64,000 nt of DNA from Mayfieldus sp963841445 (GTDB taxonomy: Bacteria; Actinomycetota; Thermoleophilia; Solirubrobacterales; 70-9), in contig CAWJCP010000003.1 of assembly GCA_963841445.1 (NCBI GenBank), forward strand, positions 196,126 through 260,125. The letters are read 5' to 3'. The notes under the pieces are model-generated. The model saw only the letters and a program-made list of their open reading frames with translations. It was not told where the DNA came from and did not search any database. The translations under genes were made by a program, and so were the position numbers. How positions within the stretch are numbered: position 1 is the stretch's first letter; every line of letters begins with the position of its first letter. Shown piece after piece: positions 1-8,620 of this stretch.

Positions 1-253
1 GGCCCAGCAGCCCCTCCTGGATCAGGTCGTCGGACTCGCCGCCGAGCAGGAAGTACGAGGACGCCTTGAGGCGCACGAAGCCGCGGTAGCGGCGCACGAT
101 CGCGTCGTAGGCGTCGGGCTTCCCGCCCTTCGCGAGCGCGACGAGGTACTGATCATCAAGCTCAGGTTGAGACTTAGGGTGCTGGTTGGCGACCGCGGCG
201 GCACTTGCGGGCGCGGGCAGCTTGGTTTCCTGCATGCGGGTAGGTACGGCCAC
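1..253 (-). CDS. sigH: RNA polymerase sigma factor, SigH-like (partial)
   Basis: The N-terminal 84 codons of a sigma-70 family factor are present; the gene runs off the left edge. Reading from a GTG at 253, residues 35-84 match sigma region 1.2/2.1, with a DDQYLVALAKGG start, RRYRGFVRLKASSYFL and the core-binding DDLIQEGLLG. This is the pattern of SigH/sigma-30 factors. An AGGAGG ribosome binding site lies 7 nt before the GTG. The position after cysS-rlmB matches sigH in Bacillus, which supports the name. Which regulon it serves here cannot be told from this fragment. Confidence 0.85.
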   Translation of the reverse strand, partial: MAVPTRMQETKLPAPASAAAVANQHPKSQPELDDQYLVALAKGGKPDAYDAIVRRYRGFVRLKASSYFLLGGESDDLIQEGLLG

Positions 254-334
254 TGAACTTCCTCCTTGCGGTGAAGTGTCGGTGGCGCCACGTACCTCCC
301 CTGAGGCGCCCTTCTCAAGTGTGCTGCCTCAGAC

Positions 335-349
335 TGAACCTGAGGTTCA
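335..349. promoter_or_regulatory. Palindrome TGAACC-TGA-GGTTCA in sigH leader
   Basis: A perfect 6-bp inverted repeat with a 3-bp centre lies just downstream of the predicted sigH start point. The GAAC/GTTC half-sites have 5 bases between them, whereas the usual LexA box has 4, so I do not call it an SOS box. It could be an operator for an unknown regulator. Confidence 0.4.
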
Positions 350-364
350 CCCTTGTGCGGCGGC

Positions 365-393
365 AGTCTGACGACCGGATCGGATTCTGTCAA
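365..393 (-). promoter_or_regulatory. Candidate sigH promoter
   Basis: On the minus strand TTGACA (388-393) is followed by a 17-nt spacer and CAGACT (365-370). The -35 is a perfect consensus and the -10 is weak (3 of 6). It sits in the 233-nt gap between rlmB and sigH and would give a leader of about 105 nt. Confidence 0.45.
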
Positions 394-486
394 CCCCCCG
401 AGCCGAATTTGTTCCGGCGCCTGCAAGCGGCGTTGCATATGCGTCCGTGTGCCGATCCTGGGAAATCGACCGCAAAGCGCCGCGGA

Positions 487-1161
487 CTAGGCGGCGGAGC
501 GCTGACGCAGCGCTTCATAGAGCAGCACCGACGCTGCCGCGGAGACGTTCAGCGAGGCGGTGCGGCCGCGCTGCGGGATCGCCAGCAGCCCGTCGCAGGC
601 CGACGCGACCCGCGGCCGCAGGCCCTTGCCCTCACCGCCCAGGACGAGCACCGTTCCGCCCTTCAGGTCGGACTCGGTGTAGGCGGTCGGGGCCTCCGCA
701 TCGGCGCCCCAGGCCCAGAACCCGGCCTCCCGCGCCTCGCCGAGCCAGTCGGCCAGGTTCCTCACCCGCGCGACCGCAAGGTGCTCGACAGCCCCAGCCG
801 AGGCCTTGCAGGCGACCGCGGTCACGGCGGCGCTGCGGCGCTGCGGGATCACCACCCCGGCCGCCCCGGCCGCCTCGGCGCTGCGGCAGACCGCACCGAG
901 GTTGCGCGGGTCCTGGACCTGGTCGAGCGCCACCAACAGCGCCGCGCTGTCGGCCAGCAGGTCCGATGCCCCCGCGTATGGATATGGGTCGACCTCGGCG
1001 ACGACCCCCTGGTGGTCGGTGGTGTCCGACAGGCGGTTCAGCTCTTCGGTCGGAGTATCGGGGGCGCGCCAGACCTGCCGCACGCGCCGGCGGCCGCGCT
1101 CGGCCTCGGCGACGGGGCGGCGCCCGTAGATCAGCTCGCTCGCGCCGTGGGGATCGCTCAT
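487..1161 (-). CDS. rlmB: 23S rRNA (guanosine-2'-O)-methyltransferase RlmB
   Basis: A SpoU-family (SPOUT) SAM-dependent 2'-O-ribose methyltransferase of 224 aa, expected to modify G2251 of 23S rRNA. The N-terminal L30e-like part contains ELIYGRRPVAEA. The knotted catalytic domain has motif 1 (QDPRNLGAVCRSAEAAGA, near residue 85), motif 2 (LGGEGKGLRPRV) and motif 3 (IPQRGRTASLNVSAAASVLL). It starts with ATG 3 nt after the cysS stop, so the two are co-transcribed, as in Bacillus and Mycobacterium. It is slightly shorter than E. coli RlmB. The exact target nucleotide is inferred from family and context. Confidence 0.9.
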   Translation of the reverse strand: MSDPHGASELIYGRRPVAEAERGRRRVRQVWRAPDTPTEELNRLSDTTDHQGVVAEVDPYPYAGASDLLADSAALLVALDQVQDPRNLGAVCRSAEAAGAAGVVIPQRRSAAVTAVACKASAGAVEHLAVARVRNLADWLGEAREAGFWAWGADAEAPTAYTESDLKGGTVLVLGGEGKGLRPRVASACDGLLAIPQRGRTASLNVSAAASVLLYEALRQRSAA

Positions 1162-1164
1162 CGC

Positions 1165-2511
1165 TCAGGCGCGGCGCACGAGGCGGGCGCCCTCGGGGCC
1201 GTCGCGGACCTCCCAGCCGGCCGCGCCGAGCTGGTCGCGAATCGCGTCGGCGCGCTCGAAGTCGCGCCGCTCACGCGCCCCCTCGCGCTCTTCGAGCAGC
1301 TCCAGGGCCTTCGGATCGGGTCCGTCCTCGGGCCGAGCCAGGCTCTCTAGCCCGAGCAGCTCGAGCATCTCGACCAGCGCCGCGCCCGCCCCCGGCAGCT
1401 CGCGGCGGTTGCCCTCCGCGACGAGCTCGAAGGCCTCGGCGATCGCCTTCGGCGTGTTGAAGTCGTTCGCGAGCGCGTCGAGGAAGCGCTCCCGGTAGCC
1501 GGCCGCCTCCTCACTGGGGGCGCCCTCGGTGCCCTGCTCGCGCAGGAAGTTGCGCAGCCGCTCGACCCCGTTGCTCGCCTGCTGCAGGATCTCCTCGGAG
1601 AAGGCGAGTGGCTGGCGGTAATGCCCGGAGGCCAGATAGGCGACGACCACGTCGCGCCCGAAGCGGTCCAGCGCCGCGGAGAGCTGGAAGATGTTCCCCT
1701 CCGACTTCGACATCTTCTCGGCGTCAAGCTCGACCATCCCGTTGTGCATCCAGATCCGCGCCAACGGTGCGCCGCGCGCGGCCTCCGACTGCGCGATCTC
1801 GTTCTCATGGTGGGGGAAGACGAGGTCCGAGCCTCCGCCGTGAATCGCGAAGCCGGGCCCCAGCTCAGCCTCCGCCATCGCCGAGCACTCGATGTGCCAG
1901 CCGGGGCGCCCCCGGCCCCAGGGCGAGTCCCAGGCGGTGTCCTCGCTCTCCTTGTGCGCCTTCCAGAGCGCGAAGTCGAGCCGGTCCTCCTTCAACGACT
2001 CGGTGCCGGCCTCCTCGCCCTGGTCCATGTCCTCCGGATGGCGGTTGGAGAGCTTTCCGTATCCGTCGAAGCTGCGGACCCGGAAGTAGACGTCACCGCC
2101 GGACTCATAGGCGTGCCCGGCCTCGATCAGATCGCCGATCAGGGCGACGATCTCCTCGATCGTCGCCGAGGCGAGCGGCTCGGCGTCCGGCCGCCCGAGG
2201 CCGAGTCGGTCGGTGTCCTCGAAGTAGGCTCGGGTCATCTCGTCAGCGAGCTCGGCAGAGGGCTGATCGGCCTCCCTGGCTGCGGCGTAGATCTTGTCGT
2301 TGATGTCGGTGACGTTGAAAACCAGCTTCACCGGGTAGCCCTGGCTGCGGAGAAAACGTGCAAGCAGCGAGAAAACGACGAACGGCCGTGCGTTGCCGAT
2401 GTGAATCCGCCCGTACACGGTCGGCCCGCAGGCGTAAATCCCCACTTCCTCGCCGTCGGCGAGCCTGCTCAGCTCGCCGCTCAGGGTGTCGCGTATGCGG
2501 ATTTCACGCAC
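1165..2511 (-). CDS. cysS: Cysteine--tRNA ligase CysS
   Basis: A class I aminoacyl-tRNA synthetase of 448 aa that charges tRNA-Cys. Zinc ligands are visible at Cys28 (YACGPTVY), Cys209 (HIECSAMAE) and the HHENE block near 234. The HIGH-type motif is HIGN (37-40) and KMSKS is at 266-270. The length is normal for the bacterial enzyme. The GTG start follows a TAGCAT -10 box (2521-2526) by 9 nt, which suggests a leaderless transcript. It heads the cysS-rlmB unit and is divergent from the hydrolase operon at 2637. Confidence 0.96.
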   Translation of the reverse strand: MREIRIRDTLSGELSRLADGEEVGIYACGPTVYGRIHIGNARPFVVFSLLARFLRSQGYPVKLVFNVTDINDKIYAAAREADQPSAELADEMTRAYFEDTDRLGLGRPDAEPLASATIEEIVALIGDLIEAGHAYESGGDVYFRVRSFDGYGKLSNRHPEDMDQGEEAGTESLKEDRLDFALWKAHKESEDTAWDSPWGRGRPGWHIECSAMAEAELGPGFAIHGGGSDLVFPHHENEIAQSEAARGAPLARIWMHNGMVELDAEKMSKSEGNIFQLSAALDRFGRDVVVAYLASGHYRQPLAFSEEILQQASNGVERLRNFLREQGTEGAPSEEAAGYRERFLDALANDFNTPKAIAEAFELVAEGNRRELPGAGAALVEMLELLGLESLARPEDGPDPKALELLEEREGARERRDFERADAIRDQLGAAGWEVRDGPEGARLVRRA

Positions 2512-2636
2512 GGCGGGGGCATGCTAAGCGGTCCGGTAGCCACACCACGCAAAGCGCGGCTTTTGCCTGGAAGCGAACCGGATATGCCGTGCGGCCCATC
2601 CTCTAGGCTTCAGAACGGCTGATGGAGGGCAGCTCG

Positions 2637-3875
2637 ATGCAACGACACCGGGTGCGTCGCGTGCAGAAGGCCTTTGCGACGCTCCCCGAGCGCTACCTCG
2701 GCGGCGAGGAGGGGCGCGACGCGACCGTGCAGATCCGCCTCTCGGACCTCGGCCGGACCTGGGAGGTCGAGGTGCATCCGGACCGCTGCAAGGTGCGCAC
2801 CTCCCCGAGCCGCAAGCCCGACGTCGTCATCGGCACCGACGCCGGCACCTGGCTGGCGCTCCGCGAGGGTCGCATGTCCGGCCTCGACGCCTTCCAGCAG
2901 CGCCGCCTCTGGGCCCGCGGCGACCTCGACGTCGCGGTCAGCTTCGAGGGCCTCTTCCGGCTTCCCGACGATCGCCCGCCGCTGCTGCGCATCCACGACG
3001 TCCGGGTGCGCGGGGCCCGCATCTCCAGCCTCACCTCGGGGGCGGGCGAGCAGCACGCGATCCTCATCCACGGCCTCGGCGGCGCCAAGAGCTCCTTCTA
3101 TGAGACCGTCGCGGCGCTGACCCCCGAGTACACGGTCCACGCGATCGACCTGCCCGGCTTCGGCTCCTCCTCGAAGCCCCTGCCGGCCTCCTACAACGCC
3201 CAGTTCTTCGCCCGCCACGTGCTGCGCTTCATGGACACGCTGGCGATCGACCGCGCCCACCTGATCGGCAACTCGATGGGCGGGCGGGTCGCGATCGAGG
3301 TCGGCCTGCACGCCCCGAGCCGGGTCCGCACGCTGAGCCTGCTGTCCTCTTCGATGGCCTTCAAGCGCGGTCGCGAGTGGAGCCCGCTGATCCGTCTGCT
3401 GCGGCCCGAGCTCGCGGCGATCCCGCACGTCCTGCGGCCGAACCAGGTCCGCGACCGCTTCTGGGGCATGATCGCCCGGCCGGAGCGCATCGACCCCGCG
3501 GTCGGCGACATCGCCGCCGACGAGTTCCTGCGCACCTACCGCTCGCGGGCGGCGCGGATCGCCTTCTACGCCGCCGCGCGCCAGATCTACCTCGAGGCGC
3601 CGGAAGGCCAGCGCGGGTTCTGGACCCGGCTGCGAAAGCTGCAGCCGCCGGCCCTGTTCATCTGGGGCAGCGAGGACCCGCTGGTGCCCTCGCGATTCTC
3701 CAGCCACGTCGCCGAGGCCCTGCCGGACGCTCCGCAAGCCGTCCTCGATGCCTGCGGCCACGTGCCGCAGATCGAGCTGCCGGAGCGAACCCACGAGCTG
3801 ATCCGCGAGTTCATGGGCTCGGCGGGCGAGAGCGCCCCGCTGCGATCTTCACGGCGGCTGGCGAAGTCAGCTTAA
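2637..3875 (+). CDS. SCP2-like domain / alpha/beta hydrolase fusion
   Basis: A 412-aa protein with an N-terminal SCP2-like lipid-binding module (about residues 15-115) followed by an alpha/beta hydrolase. The hydrolase has the oxyanion loop HGLGG (145-149), nucleophile elbow GNSMGG (Ser213), an acid in WGSEDPLVP and a histidine in CGHVPQ. I prefer the ATG at 2637 over the one at 2622 because GGAGG lies 8 nt before it; a TAGGCT -10 box is at 2604-2609. It begins a three-gene run with a PlsC-like acyltransferase and an SRPBCC protein, which points to a lipid substrate. The substrate is unknown. Confidence 0.85.
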   Translation: MQRHRVRRVQKAFATLPERYLGGEEGRDATVQIRLSDLGRTWEVEVHPDRCKVRTSPSRKPDVVIGTDAGTWLALREGRMSGLDAFQQRRLWARGDLDVAVSFEGLFRLPDDRPPLLRIHDVRVRGARISSLTSGAGEQHAILIHGLGGAKSSFYETVAALTPEYTVHAIDLPGFGSSSKPLPASYNAQFFARHVLRFMDTLAIDRAHLIGNSMGGRVAIEVGLHAPSRVRTLSLLSSSMAFKRGREWSPLIRLLRPELAAIPHVLRPNQVRDRFWGMIARPERIDPAVGDIAADEFLRTYRSRAARIAFYAAARQIYLEAPEGQRGFWTRLRKLQPPALFIWGSEDPLVPSRFSSHVAEALPDAPQAVLDACGHVPQIELPERTHELIREFMGSAGESAPLRSSRRLAKSA

Positions 3876-3943
3876 GATCAGCGGATGTTCATCGCGGAGC
3901 GTTCAGCGACGGGTCAGGCTGGTCAGGCGGCGGAGCCGCCGCA

Positions 3944-4912
3944 ATGACGACCTCGCTGGCCGGCCAGGCCAGGCAGAATGGAAGCGGCGAGACTGAAATC
4001 GACCCCGCCGTGGGCTCGGGCGGCGGCGCTCGCAGCGCAGGCCCGCTCGGCGGCCTGCTGGGAGACGCCGTCGGCGGAGCGGTGAACGCGGTTCGCGAGC
4101 GGGTCTCGAAGCGGCTCAGCGCCGACCTTCACGATCGCGACCCGGATTGGCTTCGCGAGACCCTCCCGCTCTTCTGGCTCTTCTCGACCTTCTACTTCCG
4201 CGGCGAGGTCCGCAACCTCGGCAACATCCCCGACGATCGGCCGGCGCTGCTGGTCGGCAACCACTCGGGGGGCAACGTCATCATCGACACCTTCGTCTTC
4301 AGCCTCGCGTTCAGCACCCATTTCGGCGTCGAGCGACGCTTTCACCAGCTCGCCCACAACCTCGCCATCGCCTGGCCGATCGCCGGCGACATGCTGCGCA
4401 AGTCGGGCACGATCAGCGCTTCGCACGAGAACGCCGAGAAGGCGCTTGCCGCCGGAGCGCCGGTGCTCGTCTATCCGGGCGGCGACTGGGAGACCCACAG
4501 GCCCTCCTGGGAGAGCGGCAAGGTCGACTTCGCGGGCCGCAAGGGGTTCATCCGCCTGGCGCTCGACGCCGGTGTCCCGATCGTTCCCGTGGTCTCGATC
4601 GGCGGCCAGGAGACCGCGCTCTTTCTCAGCCGCGGCGCCGGCCTCGCGAAGGGGCTGCGCCTCGACAAGCTCTTTCGCCTCAAGGTGCTGCCGATCTCGA
4701 TCGCGCCGCCGTGGGGGGTAAACGTCGGCGACTTCTTCGGCCATGTCCCGCTGCCAGCGAAGATCACGATCGAGGTATTGCCGCCGATCGACCTCAACGA
4801 GCAATTCGGCCCCGACCCCGACATCGACGAGGTCTATGAGCACGTCACCGGACAGATGCAGGAGGCCCTCGACGCACTCGCCGCGGAGCGGCGCTTCCCG
4901 GTGATCGGATGA
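3944..4912 (+). CDS. PlsC-like 1-acyl-glycerol-phosphate acyltransferase family protein
   Basis: A 322-aa member of the lysophospholipid acyltransferase-like superfamily. The catalytic block is a NHSGG variant in which the Asp follows the His by eight residues rather than five. A second block VYPGGDWE and the substrate-binding segment GRKGFIRLALDAGVPIVP are present. The first 60 residues are Gly/Ala-rich and poorly conserved in appearance. The ATG at 3944 is the first reasonable start; a GGCGGC/GCCGCC hairpin ends 3 nt before it. It overlaps the next gene by ATGA. A related protein is encoded at 56110-57084. Confidence 0.82.
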   Translation: MTTSLAGQARQNGSGETEIDPAVGSGGGARSAGPLGGLLGDAVGGAVNAVRERVSKRLSADLHDRDPDWLRETLPLFWLFSTFYFRGEVRNLGNIPDDRPALLVGNHSGGNVIIDTFVFSLAFSTHFGVERRFHQLAHNLAIAWPIAGDMLRKSGTISASHENAEKALAAGAPVLVYPGGDWETHRPSWESGKVDFAGRKGFIRLALDAGVPIVPVVSIGGQETALFLSRGAGLAKGLRLDKLFRLKVLPISIAPPWGVNVGDFFGHVPLPAKITIEVLPPIDLNEQFGPDPDIDEVYEHVTGQMQEALDALAAERRFPVIG

Positions 4913-5403
4913 GGATCAACGAGTCGGTCGGCGTCTCGGCTCCTCCCCAGACCGTCTGGGACTACCTCGCCGATCCCGAGAACTACCTTCGTTTCATGTC
5001 CGGAATCACCCACTGGGAGGTGACCGGCGACCGGGCCAACGGTCTCGGCGCCCGCTACAAGATCTTGGTACGGGTCGGCGCCGCCGAGCTGGGCGGGCTT
5101 ATCGAGATGGTCGAGTGGGACGAGCCCTGCGACATCGCCTGGCACTCGATCACCGGCGTCGATCAACGTGGCCGCTGGCGGATCCGTGCCGAGGGCGACA
5201 GGAGGAGCAAGGTCGAGTTCCGCTTCGCCTACGGCGTCGTCGGTGGCGGTCCGGCGGGATGGATCACCGAGCTTGCCGCGGCGCCGCTCCTGCGCGCGCA
5301 GATGCGTCGCACGCTCCAGCAGCTCAAGCGGCAGGTCGAGCACCAGCAGCGCCGTGAGGAAACCGAACGGCGCCGCGCCGCCCGCGAGACCAGCGCCGCC
5401 TGA
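4909..5403 (+). CDS. SRPBCC family protein (polyketide cyclase/START-like)
   Basis: A 164-aa START-like fold protein. It opens with INESVGVSAPPQTVWDYLADPENY, typical of the SRPBCC/polyketide-cyclase family whose helix-grip cavity binds hydrophobic ligands. A basic, Arg/Glu-rich helical tail covers residues 130-164. Its ATG overlaps the acyltransferase stop (ATGA), so translation is coupled. With the upstream SCP2-hydrolase and acyltransferase it probably serves one lipid-related function. The ligand is unknown. Confidence 0.8.
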   Translation: MRINESVGVSAPPQTVWDYLADPENYLRFMSGITHWEVTGDRANGLGARYKILVRVGAAELGGLIEMVEWDEPCDIAWHSITGVDQRGRWRIRAEGDRRSKVEFRFAYGVVGGGPAGWITELAAAPLLRAQMRRTLQQLKRQVEHQQRREETERRRAARETSAA

Positions 5404-5443
5404 CCGCTCGCCGCCTTTGCGCCGCGTCCATTGGTGACGGGCT

Positions 5444-6541
5444 CTAAAAGGTTCGAAAGCCGCGGGCGCCGTGTTCCGAGGCTGAGGCGACCGCCTCGCG
5501 GCGGGCCCGCTGGGCCGCCACCTGAGCTTTCTGGTCGACCGCCCGGCGGGCGCGGTCCGAGCGCTCCTGGGCCTGGCGGCGAATCTGCTCCGACTCCGCC
5601 CGCAACCCCGATTCGGCACGCGCCCGCGCCGCCTCCTCGGCCTCGTGCGCGACCTGATCGACGAGCTTCTGCACCCTCTGGTCGGCTTCTTTGCGCAGCT
5701 TCTCGGTGCCCTCCTGGACACGACGTTCGATGTCGGCCTCGAGCTGGGCGATGCGCTCCTTGGTGGCCGACCGCAGCTCGGCGAGCTGGCGCTCGGCCTC
5801 GGTGGCGCGCTGCTCAGCCGCCTCGGCTCGCTCGACGGACTTCTGCTCCGCGGTCCGGGCCCGCTGCGCGGCCCTGAGCTCGGCCTGCTCGGTTACCTCT
5901 GCGGCCCTGCGCTCCACCGCGTTGCGGGCCTCCTCGGCCTCAAGCTCGGCTTGCTCCTCGGCCGCGGTCACCCTGCGGTCGGCCCAGTCCTTGGCCTCGG
6001 ATGCACGGCGCTCCAGCTCCCCCTGCGCCTCGGCCGCGCTCTGATCGCGCTGCGCCTTCTCGACCCGGAGCTCGGCGTTCTTCGCCTCCGCGGCGTCGGC
6101 GCGCCGGTTCGCCTCGCTGAGCTGCGCCTCGGCCTTGCGCTGCGCGTCCTTCGCCGCGGCCACGGCAGCCTTGCCGCGCTCGCTGAAGCTCTCCAGCGTC
6201 GCCTTCGCGCGCTCCTTCACCTCGGCGGTGATCTCGGCCCGCAACCGCTGCTCGGCCTTCTCCGCGGCCTCGGCCTTCTCCTCGAACTTTGCGGCGCGCT
6301 TCTCGGCCTGCTCTGCCCGTGCCTCGGCCTGCTCGGCGCGCAGGTCGGCCTGGCGCGCCTGCTCGGCCGCCTTGCGGGCCAGGCCGAGCGCCTTCTGAAC
6401 CCCGCCGTGCGGATCCTCGTCCCGCTGGCGGGCACCTTCGATCGGTCGCAGCACGGGAGGGCTGGATGGCTCGCTCGCCGTCTCCCCCGCCGGCTCTCGC
6501 CGAGCCGGCTCCGAGCCCGGAGCAGGCAGGCCATTGCTCAT
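5444..6541 (-). CDS. Ala/Glu-rich coiled-coil protein
   Basis: A 365-aa protein that is almost entirely Ala, Glu, Arg, Gln and Lys heptads from residue 50 to 340 (for example ARAEQAEKRAAKFEEK), with a Pro/Glu-rich start and no catalytic domain or membrane segment. A long coiled coil of this kind suggests a structural, scaffold or polar-growth role, but no family is recognised. A TAACTT -10 box (6548-6553) lies 6 nt before the ATG, so the transcript is probably leaderless. Low-complexity composition creates long spurious frames on the other strand. Confidence 0.8.
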   Translation of the reverse strand: MSNGLPAPGSEPARREPAGETASEPSSPPVLRPIEGARQRDEDPHGGVQKALGLARKAAEQARQADLRAEQAEARAEQAEKRAAKFEEKAEAAEKAEQRLRAEITAEVKERAKATLESFSERGKAAVAAAKDAQRKAEAQLSEANRRADAAEAKNAELRVEKAQRDQSAAEAQGELERRASEAKDWADRRVTAAEEQAELEAEEARNAVERRAAEVTEQAELRAAQRARTAEQKSVERAEAAEQRATEAERQLAELRSATKERIAQLEADIERRVQEGTEKLRKEADQRVQKLVDQVAHEAEEAARARAESGLRAESEQIRRQAQERSDRARRAVDQKAQVAAQRARREAVASASEHGARGFRTF

Positions 6542-6637
6542 GGCGCCAAGTTACTAGGCGCGGTGGCCGCAAGAACCGCGCTTCGGGCGCCGGAGCGCCG
6601 ATTTGCCCGCAATTTGGGACCGGCGCCTCCGGGCCGA

Positions 6638-6970
6638 CTAGAGGTCCCCTTTTCCCCCTTCGTCGATCGGATCGAGCAAGCGGCGCGCCCGGTCGAGCAC
6701 GGCGCCGCCGACGGCTTCGTCGATGTCGATCTCGAGCGTGGTCATGATGCGGGCGAGCATCTGATAGCTGCCTGTGACGAGCAGGAGCTCAGCTCCAGCC
6801 AAGATGACTGGCACCTGCTCTTCATCGAGTTCTGGGGCCACGCAGGGCGCGACCCCGGCCGCCGGGACGAGTTCGCCCGCCACCGCCGTGCGGCCCGAAA
6901 GGTCATCGCCCGCTTCATCGAACGGCACGCCCAGCGCACCGGGGTCGACCTGCCCGCGCCGGCCGATCAA
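6638..6970 (-). CDS. Hypothetical protein, coupled to acyl-CoA ligase
   Basis: A 110-aa reading frame with strong G/C preference at third codon positions. It starts with TTG whose last two bases overlap the TGA of the upstream ligase gene (TTGA), the same coupling geometry as ATGA. The sequence has a hydrophobic stretch (VPVILAGAELLLVTGSYQML) followed by an acidic C-terminus. No known domain is recognised. Codon composition and coupling argue that it is real. Confidence 0.5.
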   Translation of the reverse strand: MIGRRGQVDPGALGVPFDEAGDDLSGRTAVAGELVPAAGVAPCVAPELDEEQVPVILAGAELLLVTGSYQMLARIMTTLEIDIDEAVGGAVLDRARRLLDPIDEGGKGDL

Positions 6971-8610
6971 CTCTCACGCAGCTCACGCTTCAGGACCTTG
7001 CCGGTCGCGTTGCGTGGCAGCTCCTCGAGAAAGACGACCTCGCGCGGCACCTTGTAGCGGGCCAGGTTCTCCTTGACGTGGCCCTTCAGCTCGTCCTCGG
7101 ATGGGTCCTTGCCGTTGGCGGGGACGACGAATGCCTTCAGCCGCTGCCCGAACTCCTCGTCGTCGACGCCGATCACCGCGACCTCGGCGATCGCCTCGTG
7201 CTCGGCGAGCAGGTCCTCGACCTCACGCGGGAAGACGTTCTCGCCGCCGGAGACGATCATGTCGTCGTCGCGACCGGCGACGAACAGCCGCCCGTTCTCG
7301 TCGAAGTAGCCGACGTCGCCGCTGGAGAGCAGGCCGTCGATCTGCTCCTTGCCACCGCCTCCCGTGTAGCCCTCGAAGGCGGTCCCGCTGCCGACGAAGA
7401 TGCGCCCGGTCTCGCCCGGCGGCAGCTCGGCGCCGTCCTCGTCGTAGATCTTCACGATCGTGTTGCGGGGCGGGCGGCCCGCGGTGCCGGGGGCGTCGCG
7501 CAGGTCGTCGGGCCCGGCGATCGTCGCGAAGGCGACCTCGGTCGAGCCATAGAGGTTGTAGACGCAGTCGCCGAACAGGTCCATCCAGCGGATCGCCATC
7601 TCCCCCGGCAGCGCCGAGCCGGAGACGGCGGTGATCCGCAGCGCGCTGAGGTCATAGGAGCGCAGCGTCTCCTCGGGCAGCTCGAGGATCCGCTGCATCA
7701 TCACCGGCACCACCGCCAGCACCTCGGCGCCGCCCTCGGCGGTCGCCCGCAGCGTCTCCTCAGGGTCGAACTTGCGGCGCAGCAGCATCGTGTTGCCGAG
7801 CGACATCGCGACCATGAAGTGCATGAAGCCCCAGGAGTGGAACATCGGCGCGGCGATCATGATCGTCTCGTCATGGCGGTAGGGGATGCGGTCATACAGC
7901 GAGGCGATCGCCCCGAGGCCGTTCGGGCTCGAGCGCTGCGCGCCCTTCGGGGTCCCGGTCGTGCCCGAGGTCAGAATCGTGAAGCGGGCGTCCTCGGACG
8001 GTGGCCGCAGCTCGGAGTCGTCGTGCTCGTCGATGATCCGGTCGAGGCCGCCGACGTCTCCCCCGTCGCCCGCGCGCCAGGCTACGACGCGGGTGATGCC
8101 CTCCGGCAGACCCTCGATCAGTCCCTCGAACTCCTCGTCATAGACGAGCGCCTCGGGGCCCTCGCGCTCCATCACCTCGATCAGCTGTCGCCCCGCGAAG
8201 GCGGTGTTGAGGTAGAGGATGTTGGCGCCGAGCTTGGCGGCGGCCAGCGTCGCGTCGACGAAGCCGCGGTGGTTGCGGCACATGATCCCGACCCCGTCGC
8301 CCGCCTCGACACCGCGCTCCGCTAGACCGCGGGCGAGCGCATTGCTGCGCCGATGGACCTGCTCGAAGCTCAGCTCGCCGAGCTCGTCGTGGACCGCGAT
8401 CGTCTCGGGCTGGGCAATCGCCGCCAGCCCCGGCGTGACCGCCGGGTTGGTCCCCCAGCGCGCCAGCGTGTAGGCGATCCGGGCCAGCTTGTCGGGGCCG
8501 AACGGGCGCAGGATCCCGGCCTCGCGCAGCACCCGCACGTCGAAGATCGCGTCGGAGAGAAGGCCTACCGGTTTGCGGGCGAATTCACGCATGCCCTCGG
8601 GCACGTCCAC
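6967..8610 (-). CDS. AMP-dependent acyl-CoA synthetase/ligase (FadD-like)
   Basis: A 547-aa ANL-superfamily enzyme that should activate a carboxylic acid via an acyl-adenylate to the CoA thioester. The P-loop TSGTTGTPKG is at 214-223, the A5 motif YGSTE near 343, the hinge region SGDVGYF...GRDDDMI near 432-455, and the C-terminal lysine in NATGKVLK. The overall pattern resembles FadD-type fatty acyl-CoA ligases of Mycobacterium; chain length cannot be read from sequence. GTG start at 8610 lies 7 nt after a TAGGCT box (8618-8623) embedded in the end of ispF, which implies an internal leaderless promoter. Confidence 0.9.
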   Translation of the reverse strand: MDVPEGMREFARKPVGLLSDAIFDVRVLREAGILRPFGPDKLARIAYTLARWGTNPAVTPGLAAIAQPETIAVHDELGELSFEQVHRRSNALARGLAERGVEAGDGVGIMCRNHRGFVDATLAAAKLGANILYLNTAFAGRQLIEVMEREGPEALVYDEEFEGLIEGLPEGITRVVAWRAGDGGDVGGLDRIIDEHDDSELRPPSEDARFTILTSGTTGTPKGAQRSSPNGLGAIASLYDRIPYRHDETIMIAAPMFHSWGFMHFMVAMSLGNTMLLRRKFDPEETLRATAEGGAEVLAVVPVMMQRILELPEETLRSYDLSALRITAVSGSALPGEMAIRWMDLFGDCVYNLYGSTEVAFATIAGPDDLRDAPGTAGRPPRNTIVKIYDEDGAELPPGETGRIFVGSGTAFEGYTGGGGKEQIDGLLSSGDVGYFDENGRLFVAGRDDDMIVSGGENVFPREVEDLLAEHEAIAEVAVIGVDDEEFGQRLKAFVVPANGKDPSEDELKGHVKENLARYKVPREVVFLEELPRNATGKVLKRELRES

Positions 8611-8620
8611 GCCTGGAAGC

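Noticed and set aside
335..349. LexA box before sigH
   Set aside because: Half-sites GAAC/GTTC are separated by five bases rather than the four of the SOS consensus.
5440..5470. tRNA T-arm-like GGTTCGAA
   Set aside because: It is the 3' end of the coiled-coil coding sequence; no acceptor stem or anticodon arm surrounds it.
5645..7057. Plus-strand 470-codon frame opposite the coiled-coil gene
   Set aside because: Leu/Gly/Ala repeats mirror the heptads of the coiled-coil protein on the other strand; no start signals.
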